From: Streptomyces bacillaris
GTDB taxonomy: Bacteria; Actinomycetota; Actinomycetes; Streptomycetales; Streptomycetaceae
Reading direction: 5' to 3'
DNA: 64,000 nt
NCBI RefSeq assembly: GCF_003268675.1
Contig: NZ_CP029378.1
Coordinates: forward strand, 310,001-374,000
Shown: in pieces, positions 34,016 through 43,945 of the stretch
How positions within the stretch are numbered: position 1 is the stretch's first letter
Layout: each line of letters opens with the position of its first letter
The notes under the pieces: generated by a model
Databases searched by the model: none
Seen by the model: only the letters and a program-made list of their open reading frames with translations
What the model was told of the DNA's origin: nothing
Program-made: the position numbers and the translations under genes

Positions 34016-35026
34016 GTGAGTTCTCCGATCGCCTCCCCCCGCTTCTCGTTCCTGGACCGCTCGCGCACCCGCGAGGGTCACGACGGCCCCCAGGCGCTGC
34101 GCGGCACCGTGGTGCTGGCGCGGGAGGTGGAATCCCTCGGCTACCACCGCTTCTGGGTCTCCGAGCACCACAGCGTGCCGGGCGTCGCGGGGTCGGCCCC
34201 GACCGTGCTGGCCGCCGCCGTCGCCGCCGCGACCTCCGCCATCCGGGTGGGCACCGGCGGGGTGATGCTTCCCAACCACCAGCCGCTGGTCGTGGCCGAG
34301 CAGTTCGGCGTGCTCGCCTCCCTCTTCCCCGGCCGGATCGACATGGGGCTCGGCCGTTCGGTGGGCTTCACCGACGGCGTACGCCGGGCGCTCGGCCATG
34401 GCAAGGAGGACGCGGAGGACTTCCCCGGCCGCCTCGCCGAACTGCTCGGCTGGATCGACGGCACCCAGCAGGCCCATCCCCAGGTGCACGCCCGCCCGGC
34501 GGAGGGCCTGCGCATCCCCGCCTACGTCCTGGCGATCGGCGAGGGCGCGGCGGTGGCGGCCGCCGCCGGACTCCCTCTCGTCATCGGTGATCTGCGCGGC
34601 CGGGGGAAGGTGCTCCGCGCCATCGAGGTGTACCGCAGGGACTTCCGCCCCTCGGCCCGCGCGGAGCGCCCCGAGGTGATCGTCTCCGGCACGGTCGCCG
34701 TCGCGGGCTCGGCGGAGGCGGCCCGGCGCCTGCTGGTCCCGGAGGCCTGGGCCATGGCGTACGCCCGCACCCACGGCAGCTTCCCCCCGCTGGCCCCCGC
34801 CGAGGAGATCGAGCGCCGCACGATGACGGCGAAGGAGCGGGAGCTGTACGAACGCGGGCTCGACGGCCACATCCATGGCACGGAGGAGCAGGTCACCGAG
34901 CAGTTGGAACGGGCGATCGAGGAGACCGGGGCGGACGAGGTGCTCGTGACGACGAGTACGTACGACCGTGAGGCTCTGGTGGATTCGCTGCGACGGCTGG
35001 CCGGGATCGCGGGGCTGAGGCACTGA
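34016..35026 (+). CDS. LLM-class flavin-dependent oxidoreductase (luciferase-like)
   Basis: A 336-residue luciferase-like monooxygenase of the MsnO8-type single-subunit group. Family blocks are LAREVESLGYHRFWVSEHHSVPG, IRVGTGGVMLPNHQPLVVAEQFG and DMGLGRSVGFTDGVRRAL near the FMN and substrate sites. Reduced flavin and an unknown substrate are expected. GTG start at 34016. The 210 bases upstream carry repeats of a GTTCCGGCCGTC-like unit. A cruciform terminator follows the stop. Confidence 0.88.
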   Translation: MSSPIASPRFSFLDRSRTREGHDGPQALRGTVVLAREVESLGYHRFWVSEHHSVPGVAGSAPTVLAAAVAAATSAIRVGTGGVMLPNHQPLVVAEQFGVLASLFPGRIDMGLGRSVGFTDGVRRALGHGKEDAEDFPGRLAELLGWIDGTQQAHPQVHARPAEGLRIPAYVLAIGEGAAVAAAAGLPLVIGDLRGRGKVLRAIEVYRRDFRPSARAERPEVIVSGTVAVAGSAEAARRLLVPEAWAMAYARTHGSFPPLAPAEEIERRTMTAKERELYERGLDGHIHGTEEQVTEQLERAIEETGADEVLVTTSTYDREALVDSLRRLAGIAGLRH

Positions 35027-35035
35027 GCGCGTACG

Positions 35036-35074
35036 GGCCCCGCTCCGGCGCGTGCGCCGAGCTAGCGCGGGGCC
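35036..35074. terminator. nested hairpin terminator between convergent genes
   Basis: An outer stem, GGCCCCGC (35036-35043) with GCGGGGCC (35067-35074), encloses a perfect inner hairpin, CGGCGC-GT-GCGCCG (35046-35059). It covers the end of the LLM transcript and the stop of the CGNR gene. Confidence 0.7.
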
Positions 35075-35631
35075 GCTTCCGCCTGCTGCCGCCGGTGGGC
35101 CGCGACGCGTTCGCGGGTGGCGCACCGGCGTGAGCAGTAGCGGCGGTCCGGGCCGCTGCCCTGGTTGATGAAGACGTCGGGGCAGCTCGGTGAGGCACAG
35201 ATCCGCCCGGGCGGACGCTGACGGTCCCAGACCAGCACGGTCAGCGCCAGGCAGGACGAGGCCAGCAGCCAGGCGCCCCAGGGCGCGTCGTCGTCGTGGT
35301 CGATGTGGGGGTGCCAGGGGCTGTCGCCGCCGTGGGCGGTCAGCCTGAGCGGGCCTGTGTGCTCGCGCAGGAGGCGGTTGAGGGCGGTGGCCGCGCCGTC
35401 GGCGTCGGTGGCGGCGAAGACATCGCGCAGCCGGGCGGCGGCCGTGCGCATCTCCGCGAGGTCCTGCGGGGTGAGGTCGATGGTACCGCTCTCCCCGTAC
35501 GCGTACAGGACCCCGGCCACCTCGCCGGGGTCCGGATCGTCGTCGGTGAGGGCGTTCACCAGGGCGGCGGCGCGGCGGGCGTTGGTCAGCACGGAGTGCC
35601 GGGTGGACCAGTCGTCGGCGGTGGAGGGCAT
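35062..35631 (-). CDS. CGNR zinc-finger protein, probable transcription regulator
   Basis: A 189-residue two-domain protein. The N-terminal ABATE-like domain covers residues about 10-130. The C-terminal zinc finger is RICASPSCPDVFINQG followed by RRYCSRRCATRERV, with the four cysteines intact. Here the usual Cys-Gly-Asn-Arg is Cys-Ala-Thr-Arg. Such proteins bind DNA and often control neighbouring transporters. It is divergent from the MFS exporter, with 56 bases between start codons and an inverted repeat near its own start. ATG 35631 is preferred, though ATG 35649 cannot be excluded; neither has a clear ribosome site, so the mRNA may be leaderless. Confidence 0.85.
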   Translation of the reverse strand: MPSTADDWSTRHSVLTNARRAAALVNALTDDDPDPGEVAGVLYAYGESGTIDLTPQDLAEMRTAAARLRDVFAATDADGAATALNRLLREHTGPLRLTAHGGDSPWHPHIDHDDDAPWGAWLLASSCLALTVLVWDRQRPPGRICASPSCPDVFINQGSGPDRRYCSRRCATRERVAAHRRQQAEAAPR

Positions 35632-35640
35632 TCGCCGAAT

Positions 35641-35669
35641 GTAACGCATATTGCGAAGTTTTACGTTAC
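35641..35669. promoter_or_regulatory. candidate operator between CGNR and MFS genes
   Basis: The arms GTAACG (35641-35646) and CGTTAC (35664-35669) form an inverted repeat with CGCATATTGCG nested between them. It lies in the AT-richest part of the divergent promoter. Confidence 0.5.
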
Positions 35670-35687
35670 CTCCGTACCGTCCCGCCC

Positions 35688-36911
35688 ATGGCAGACCGTT
35701 ACTCCTCCTCCCGCTCCTACCTGGTGGGCGCGCTCGCGGCCCGTACCGGGGACGACATGGCGGGGCCCGCGCTCCTGCTTGCCGCGCTCGCCCTCACCGG
35801 CTCGGCCACGGGGGCGTCCTCGCTGCTCGCGGCCGTCACCGTCTCCGCCGCGATCGGCGGGCCGGTGCTCGGGGCGCTGCTCGACCGTTCGCCCCGGCCG
35901 GGCCGCCTGCTGGCCGGGGCGCTCGTGCTGTACGCGGCGGGGCTGGCGGTCGTCCTCGGCGGGCTCGGCCGCGTCCCGGTCGCCGTCACCCTCCTGGTCG
36001 CGGTGGTGACCGGGCTGCTGGGACCCGCGCTGTCGGGCGGCTGGACGGCCCAACTGCCCCGGACCGTCCCGGCCGGCCGGCTGCCCCGGGCGAACGCGCT
36101 CGACGCCATGACCTTCGGCGTGGCGGGCCTCGCCGGTCCGGCCCTCGCGGGCGGTGTGGCCGAGGCGGTGGGGGCGCCGACGGCCGTGGTGGTCTCGGCG
36201 GTGCTCATCGCGGCGGCCGCTCCCGCCGCCTGGCGTCTGCCTCCGGTCTCCGGACCGGCCCCGGCCTCAGTTTCGGGGCCTCCTGCGATGTCACGGGCCG
36301 CACCGCTGACCAGGGTCGTCGCCTCGGGTGTCCGGGCCATCGCCGGGAGCCGGTCCCTGGCCCGGGCGACGCTCACCTCGGTGCTCTCCTGCGCGGCCCA
36401 GGGCATGATGACCGCCTGCCTCCCGCTGCTGGGCGAACGGGCCGCGGGCGGAGCCGGTTTCGGTGCGGCGCTGCTCTCCTGCGCGGCGCTCTCCGCGCTG
36501 CTGGCCAACGCCGTCCTCGCCCGGTACCCGCACGCGGTCGCCCCCGACACCGTCCTGTGGGCCGCCCCGCTCCTCCAGGCCGCCGCCCTGGGCCTGGCCG
36601 CCGCGGGAGAGCCGGTGGCGCTCGTCGTCGCGGTGGGCGTCGTGGGGCTGGCGGAAGGGCCCCAGCTCACCGCCCTGTTCGCGGTACGCCACCGGGAGGC
36701 ACCGGAGGGGCTGCGCACCCAGGTCTTCACGACGGGCGCCAGCCTGAAGATCACCGGGTTCGCCGTGGGGGCCGCCGTCGCCGGGCCCCTGGCGGACCGG
36801 TCCCTGACCGGTGCGCTCCTGGTGGCGGCGGGCACGGCGGCCCTCGCCGTACCGGCCTGGTTCGCCCTGCGCCCAGGTGGCCGACCGGCCCGCACAACCG
36901 CCCGCGCCTAG
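35688..36911 (+). CDS. major facilitator superfamily exporter
   Basis: A 407-residue membrane protein with about 12 hydrophobic spans in two halves joined by a loop near residue 195. The A-motif region reads GPVLGALLDRSPRPGR between helices 2 and 3, as in drug:proton antiporters of the MFS. It is followed, 40 bases on, by a UvrA2-type ATPase and is probably regulated by the divergent CGNR protein. The substrate cannot be read, but the combination suggests protection from a DNA-binding toxic compound. Confidence 0.88.
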   Translation: MADRYSSSRSYLVGALAARTGDDMAGPALLLAALALTGSATGASSLLAAVTVSAAIGGPVLGALLDRSPRPGRLLAGALVLYAAGLAVVLGGLGRVPVAVTLLVAVVTGLLGPALSGGWTAQLPRTVPAGRLPRANALDAMTFGVAGLAGPALAGGVAEAVGAPTAVVVSAVLIAAAAPAAWRLPPVSGPAPASVSGPPAMSRAAPLTRVVASGVRAIAGSRSLARATLTSVLSCAAQGMMTACLPLLGERAAGGAGFGAALLSCAALSALLANAVLARYPHAVAPDTVLWAAPLLQAAALGLAAAGEPVALVVAVGVVGLAEGPQLTALFAVRHREAPEGLRTQVFTTGASLKITGFAVGAAVAGPLADRSLTGALLVAAGTAALAVPAWFALRPGGRPARTTARA

Positions 36912-36951
36912 AATCGAACCGTTTGTCCCCTCACGTACGGAGCCCCGCCCC

Positions 36952-39405
36952 ATGCACTCCCCCCACGATCCGTACGTCCGGGTGCGCGGCGCGCGCGAGC
37001 ACAACCTCCAGGACGTGAACGTCGACATCCCGCGCGACACCCTGACGGTCTTCACCGGGGTCTCCGGGTCCGGCAAGTCGTCGCTGGCGTTCGGCACGAT
37101 CTACGCCGAGGCCCAGCGCCGCTACTTCGAGTCCGTCGCCCCCTACGCCCGCCGGCTCATCCACCAGGTGGGCGCCCCCGCCGTCGGGGAGATCACCGGC
37201 CTGCCGCCCGCCGTATCGCTGGAGCAGCGGCGCTCCGCCCCCGGGGCCCGGTCGTCCGTGGGGACGGTGACCACGCTCTCCAACTCGCTGCGGATGCTGT
37301 TCTCACGGGCCGGGGAGTATCCGCCGGGGGCCGAGCGGCTGGACTCCGACGCCTTCTCCCCCAACACGGCGGCCGGGGCCTGCCCCGAGTGCCACGGGCT
37401 CGGGCGCATCCACCGTACGGACGAAGGGCTGCTGGTCCCCGACCCCTCGCTGTCGATCCGGGAGGGGGCGATCGCGGCCTGGCCGGGGGCGTGGCAGGGG
37501 AAGAACCTGCGCGATGTGCTCGACACCCTCGGGTACGACGTCGACCGGCCGTGGCGCGAGCTGGACGCGAAGGACCGGGAGTGGATCCTGTTCACCGACG
37601 AGCAGCCGGTGGTGACGGTGCATCCGGTACGGGAGGCGGGCCGCATCCAACGCCCGTACCAGGGAACGTACATGAGCGCCCGGCGCTATGTGCTGCACAC
37701 CTTCGCCGATACCAAGAGCCGCACCCTGCGGGCGAAGGCCGAGCGCTTCCTCACCAGTGTGCCGTGCCCGGTCTGCGGCGGGAGCAGGCTGCGTCCGGAG
37801 GCGATGGCGGTGACCTTCGGCGGGCGGACCATCGCGGAGCTGGCCGCACTCCCCCTGTCGGACCTGGCCGAGGTGCTGGCCGGGGCCCACGGCGGGGCGC
37901 ACGGCGGCGGGGCGGGGGCCGAGCCTGCGGGCGGGGAGGAGACGGCCCGGGTGCTCGGCGCCGATCTGCTGGCCCGGATCGGAACGGTGACCGAACTCGG
38001 GCTCGGCTATCTGAGCCTGGACCGCACGGCCCCCACCCTCTCCTCCGGTGAGCTCCAACGGCTGCGGCTGGCCACGCAGTTGCGCTCCGGGCTCTTCGGT
38101 GTCGTCTACGTCCTGGACGAACCGTCGGCCGGGCTGCACCCCGCCGATACGGAGTCCCTGCTCGGGGTGGTCGACCGGCTCAAGGAGGCAGGGAACTCCG
38201 TCTTCGTCGTGGAGCACCACCTCGATGTGGTGCGGCGGGCGGACTGGCTGGTGGACGTGGGCCCGCTGGCCGGGGAGCACGGCGGGAGGGTGCTGCACAG
38301 CGGGCCGCCGGAGGGGCTGGCCGAGGTGCCGGAGTCCGCGACGCGGCGGTTCCTGTTCGACCGGGACCCCGCGCCGGCACGGGAGCCACGCACGCCCACG
38401 GGGTGGATCCGGCTCACCGGGGTCGAGCGCCACAATGTGCGCGGGGTCGACGCGGCCTTCCCGCTCGGGGTCTTCACGGCGGTGACCGGGGTCTCGGGCT
38501 CGGGCAAGTCGACCCTCGTCGGCCAGGTCCTCGCCGGGGTGCTGGCCGACCGGCAGACGGGCGAGGAGGCCACCGGGGCGGGCGAGCGGTTCTGCGCTTC
38601 CGTCACCGGGGTGGAGGCGGTGGACCGGCTCGTCCAGGTGGACCAGAAGCCGATCGGCCGGACGCCCCGGTCCAACCTGGCCACGTACACCGGCCTCTTC
38701 GACACCGTACGGAAGCTGTTCGCGCAGACCGGGACGGCACGTGAACGCGGGTACACGGCGGGGCGGTTCTCGTTCAACGTACGCGGCGGGCGGTGCGAGA
38801 CCTGCCAGGGTGAGGGGTTCGTCTCGGTGGAGCTGCTCTTCCTGCCGAGCACGTATGCCCCCTGCCCGGACTGCCGTGGCGCCCGCTACAACCCGGAGAC
38901 CCTGGAGGTCACCTTGCGCGGGCTGACGATCGCTCAAGTCCTTGATCTGACCGTGGAGTCGGCCGCATCGTTCTTCGCCGATACCCCGGCCGCCGAGCGC
39001 GCCCTGACCACCCTGCTCGATGTCGGGCTCGGCTATCTGCGGCTCGGGCAGCCCGCCACCGAGCTGTCCGGCGGCGAGGCGCAGCGGATCAAGCTGGCGT
39101 CGGAGCTGCAGCGCACCCGGCGCGGACACACCCTGTATCTGCTGGACGAGCCCACGACCGGTCTGCATCCGGCCGATGTGGAGGTGCTGATGCGGCAGTT
39201 GCACGGGCTGGTCGACGCGGGGAGCACGGTGGTGGTCGTGGAGCACGACATGGCCGTGGTCGCGGGGGCGGACCATGTGATCGACCTGGGGCCCGGGGGC
39301 GGTGACCGGGGCGGGCGAATCGTGGCGGCCGGGGCGCCCCGGGAGGTGGCGCGTGCGGCGGACAGCCGTACGGCCCCGTATCTGGCGCGTGCGCTGGGCG
39401 GTTGA
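36952..39405 (+). CDS. UvrA2-type ABC ATPase (excinuclease A paralogue)
   Basis: An 817-residue protein with two ABC modules: Walker [10 protein letters not shown] (about residue 36) and GVSGSGKST (about 520), zinc fingers CPECHG and CETCQGEG...CPDCRG, signatures [13 protein letters not shown] and [13 protein letters not shown], and [13 protein letters not shown] / [13 protein letters not shown]. At 817 residues it is shorter than housekeeping UvrA (about 1000) because the UvrB-binding domain is reduced or missing, the mark of the UvrA2 class associated with resistance to DNA-damaging drugs. It follows the MFS exporter closely. A long bidirectional hairpin follows. Confidence 0.9.
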   Translation: MHSPHDPYVRVRGAREHNLQDVNVDIPRDTLTVFTGVSGSGKSSLAFGTIYAEAQRRYFESVAPYARRLIHQVGAPAVGEITGLPPAVSLEQRRSAPGARSSVGTVTTLSNSLRMLFSRAGEYPPGAERLDSDAFSPNTAAGACPECHGLGRIHRTDEGLLVPDPSLSIREGAIAAWPGAWQGKNLRDVLDTLGYDVDRPWRELDAKDREWILFTDEQPVVTVHPVREAGRIQRPYQGTYMSARRYVLHTFADTKSRTLRAKAERFLTSVPCPVCGGSRLRPEAMAVTFGGRTIAELAALPLSDLAEVLAGAHGGAHGGGAGAEPAGGEETARVLGADLLARIGTVTELGLGYLSLDRTAPTLSSGELQRLRLATQLRSGLFGVVYVLDEPSAGLHPADTESLLGVVDRLKEAGNSVFVVEHHLDVVRRADWLVDVGPLAGEHGGRVLHSGPPEGLAEVPESATRRFLFDRDPAPAREPRTPTGWIRLTGVERHNVRGVDAAFPLGVFTAVTGVSGSGKSTLVGQVLAGVLADRQTGEEATGAGERFCASVTGVEAVDRLVQVDQKPIGRTPRSNLATYTGLFDTVRKLFAQTGTARERGYTAGRFSFNVRGGRCETCQGEGFVSVELLFLPSTYAPCPDCRGARYNPETLEVTLRGLTIAQVLDLTVESAASFFADTPAAERALTTLLDVGLGYLRLGQPATELSGGEAQRIKLASELQRTRRGHTLYLLDEPTTGLHPADVEVLMRQLHGLVDAGSTVVVVEHDMAVVAGADHVIDLGPGGGDRGGRIVAAGAPREVARAADSRTAPYLARALGG

Positions 39406-39409
39406 CGTC

Positions 39410-39457
39410 GTCGATCCCGTACGGCTCCGGACGTGATCGGAGCCGTACGGGATCGAC
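39410..39457. terminator. 20-bp-stem bidirectional terminator
   Basis: A perfect 20-bp stem (39410-39429 with 39438-39457) closes an 8-base loop between the convergent uvrA2-like and sdhB genes. The arm sequence begins GTCGATCCCGTACGG. Confidence 0.9.
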
Positions 39458-39464
39458 TCCGTGG

Positions 39465-40207
39465 TCAGCGGCGGACTTTACGGGTCGCCCGCAGCCACTC
39501 CTTGTTCATCGCCGCGATCGACGGGAGCGGGATGCCCTTCGGGCAGGCGGTCGCGCACTCGCCGGTCAGCGTGCAGCCGCCGAACCCCTCCTCGTCCATC
39601 TGGGCCACCATGTCCAGCACCCGGGTCTCGCGCTCCGGGGCGCCCTGCGGCAGGACGTTGAGGTGGTTGACCTTGGCCGAGGTGAACAGCATCGCGGAGC
39701 CGTTGGGGCAGGCGGCGACACAGGCTCCGCAGCCGATGCACTCGGCGTGTTCGAAGGCGAAGTCGGCGTCCGGCTTGGGCACCGGGGTGGCGTGCGCGTC
39801 CGGGGCCGTGCCGGTCGGGGCGGAGATGTAGCCGCCGGACTGGATGATCCGGTCGAAGGAGGAGCGGTCCACGACCAGGTCCTTGACGACCGGGAAGGCG
39901 GAGGCGCGCCACGGCTCGATGTCGATCGTGTCGCCGTCGGAGAAGGACCGCATGTGGAGCTGGCAGGTGGTGGTGCGCTCGGGGCCGTGGGCGTCGCCGT
40001 TGATGACGAGGCTGCACGCGCCGCAGATGCCCTCGCGGCAGTCGTGGTCGAAGGCGACCGGTTCGTCCCCGGCGAGGATGAGTTCCTCGTTGAGGGTGTC
40101 GAGCATCTCCAGGAACGACATGTCGGCGGAGATGTTGTCGACTTCGTAGGTGGCCATGGCGCCGGGCGTCTCGGCATTCTGCTGGCGCCAGACGCGCAGG
40201 GTGAGCT

Positions 40208-40211
<4 letters not shown>
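39465..40211 (-). CDS. sdhB: succinate dehydrogenase iron-sulfur subunit
   Basis: A 248-residue protein with two ferredoxin domains. The [2Fe-2S] cysteines lie in [17 protein letters not shown] and TTCQLH; the C-terminal domain has [14 protein letters not shown] and [10 protein letters not shown] for the 4Fe-4S and 3Fe-4S clusters. It passes electrons from the FAD subunit to quinone through the membrane anchor. Its start overlaps the sdhA stop (ATGA). Confidence 0.95.
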
Positions 40212-42157
<1,946 letters not shown>

Positions 42158-42158
42158 G

Positions 42159-42863
42159 TCAGCTCACCACTCCGGTCATGACGGCGACGGGTACGGAGAC
42201 GAAGCCCAGGGTCAGCACCGCCGCGAGGACGCCTGCGAGGGTCTTCAGGATGCGGTCGCGGGTCGCGTTGCCGACGCCGAGCGTCTGCGCGGCGCTCCAG
42301 AAGCCGTGCTGGACATGGAGGCCCATGGCGAGCACGGCGACGATGTAGATGACGTTGCCGTACCAGGTGGAGAAGGTGTCGATGACGTTCTGGTACGGGT
42401 GCCCGGCCTCGAAGCTGGTGTGGACGGTGCCGGTGGTCAGGTCGAGGATGTGCCAGACGATGAAGAGCGCGAGGATGATGCCGCCCCAGCGCATGGTCCG
42501 GGTGGCGTAGCTGGCGCGGGGCCGCTTGTGGACGTACTTGGCGGGGCGGGCCCGGATGTCGCGGCGGCTGAGCTGGTACGCGGAGACGCCGTGCAGCACG
42601 ACGGCGGCGACGAGCCCCACGCGGACGATCCACAGCGCCCACTCGTAGTGGAGGACCGGTTCGCCCAGGGTGCGCAGCCAGTGGGCGTAGCCGTCGAACG
42701 TGCCGGGTCCGAAGAAGATCTTCAGATTCCCGACCATGTGGGCGACGAGGTACCCGAGCATGATCAGACCGGAGACGGCCATGATGGTCTTCTTGCCGAC
42801 GGTCGAGTCCCAGAGCGTACGCGTCATCGACGGCCGTCGGTCCGTCCGCGTTGCCAATGCCAT
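42159..42863 (-). CDS. sdhC: succinate dehydrogenase cytochrome b subunit (b558 type)
   Basis: A 234-residue membrane protein with five hydrophobic helices ([73 protein letters not shown] and a C-terminal helix). Histidines in helices 1, 2, 3 and 4 can bind two haems, as in the B. subtilis SdhC family. It anchors SdhAB and passes electrons to menaquinone. The first gene of the unit; ATG 42863, one base before sdhA begins. A LysR-type operator lies upstream. Confidence 0.93.
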   Translation of the reverse strand: MALATRTDRRPSMTRTLWDSTVGKKTIMAVSGLIMLGYLVAHMVGNLKIFFGPGTFDGYAHWLRTLGEPVLHYEWALWIVRVGLVAAVVLHGVSAYQLSRRDIRARPAKYVHKRPRASYATRTMRWGGIILALFIVWHILDLTTGTVHTSFEAGHPYQNVIDTFSTWYGNVIYIVAVLAMGLHVQHGFWSAAQTLGVGNATRDRILKTLAGVLAAVLTLGFVSVPVAVMTGVVS

Positions 42864-42921
42864 GGACACGACGGTAGGGGCGGGCGGCCGATCAGTCCAA
42901 GAGATGGCCTGGCTGATCTTC

Positions 42922-42936
42922 ATAGCCTCTGCCTAT
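42922..42936. promoter_or_regulatory. LysR-type operator between sdhC and the LysR gene
   Basis: The 15-mer ATAGCCTCTGCCTAT is an inverted repeat, ATAG-N7-CTAT, matching the T-N11-A rule for LysR regulators. It lies 22 bases before the LysR start and 58 bases before the sdhC start, placed to control both divergent genes. Confidence 0.75.
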
Positions 42937-42958
42937 CGAAGGCGGTAGCGTCGGGGTT

Positions 42959-43855
42959 ATGCACTTCCAGCAGCTGACCTATTTCGTGGCCGTGGCCGAG
43001 ACCCGGCACTTCACCCGGGCCGCCGAGGCCGTGCATGTGTCGCAGCCCTCGCTCTCCCAGCAGATCAGGGCGCTGGAGAGCGAGCTGGGCGCCGAGCTGT
43101 TCAGCCGGGCCCGGGGCAACATCACCCTCACCGACGCGGGCGAGGCGCTGCTGCCGCTGGCCCGGCGGATCCTGGCGGACGCGGAGACCGCCCGCCACGA
43201 GGTGCAGGAGCTGGTGCAGCTACGGAGCGGCCGGGTGCGGCTCGGGGCGACACCGAGCCTCTGTACGGGGCTGCTGCCCGATGTGCTGCGGGCCTTCCAC
43301 GACCGCCATCCGGGGGTGCGGCTGCTGTTGGAGGAGGGCGGTTCGCACGATCTCGTACGGCAGCTGGCGCGCGGGGCGCTCGATCTGGCGCTGGTGGTGC
43401 TGCCGCTGCCGGCCGCCTCGCCCGCGCTGACCACGGTCGAGCTGCTGCGGGAGGACCTGGTGGTGGTGTCGTCCGCCGACGGGCCGGCGCCGGGGCGGGG
43501 CGGCCGGGTGCGGATCGCGGATCTCGAGGGGGCGGCGCTGGTGATGTTCCGGCACGGCTACAACCTGCGGGAGCTGACGCTCGCCGCCTGCCGGACGGAG
43601 GGGTTCGAGCCCTCGTTCACGGTGGAGGGCGGCGAGATGGACGCGGTGCTCGGTTTCGTACGGGCGGGGCTCGGCATCGCCGTGGTGCCGAGCATGGCCG
43701 CGGGCCGGGCGGGCCACGACCTGCGCAAGACCCCGCTGGCCGGGCCGGGCCTGCGGCGCACGATCGCCCTTGCCCACCGCAGCGACGTGGCCCCGCCACG
43801 GGCCGCCCGGGAACTCCAGCGGATGCTGCTGGAGCACGGGCCGGAGGCGGGGTGA
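42959..43855 (+). CDS. LysR family transcriptional regulator
   Basis: A 298-residue regulator. The N-terminal winged HTH is standard (FVAVAETRHFTRAAEAVHVSQPSLSQQIRALE), then a periplasmic-binding-like effector domain starting near residue 90 (RVRLGATPSL). It is divergent from sdhCAB with an ATAG-N7-CTAT box between them, so the SDH operon is its likely target, perhaps responding to a C4-dicarboxylate. The effector is not known. Third-position GC and length are normal. Confidence 0.92.
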   Translation: MHFQQLTYFVAVAETRHFTRAAEAVHVSQPSLSQQIRALESELGAELFSRARGNITLTDAGEALLPLARRILADAETARHEVQELVQLRSGRVRLGATPSLCTGLLPDVLRAFHDRHPGVRLLLEEGGSHDLVRQLARGALDLALVVLPLPAASPALTTVELLREDLVVVSSADGPAPGRGGRVRIADLEGAALVMFRHGYNLRELTLAACRTEGFEPSFTVEGGEMDAVLGFVRAGLGIAVVPSMAAGRAGHDLRKTPLAGPGLRRTIALAHRSDVAPPRAARELQRMLLEHGPEAG

Positions 43856-43904
43856 CCCGCGGGGCGCGGCGGAGGGTGCGAGAACAGGCTGCCCCGGGGA
43901 CGGG

Positions 43905-43945
43905 GTGACCGGGGCGCGCGGCGGACGGGCCGCGCGCCCGGTCAC
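43905..43945. terminator. hairpin terminator between LysR and rmdA genes
   Basis: A stem of 17 bp with one bulge (GTGACCGGGGCGCGCGGC at 43905-43922 with 43929-43945) spans the region between the convergent genes and overlaps the rmdA stop codon. Confidence 0.7.

Noticed and set aside
39410..39457. 20-bp palindrome considered as an attachment site
   Set aside because: It lies exactly between convergent genes with a short loop, which fits a bidirectional terminator, and no integrase is nearby.
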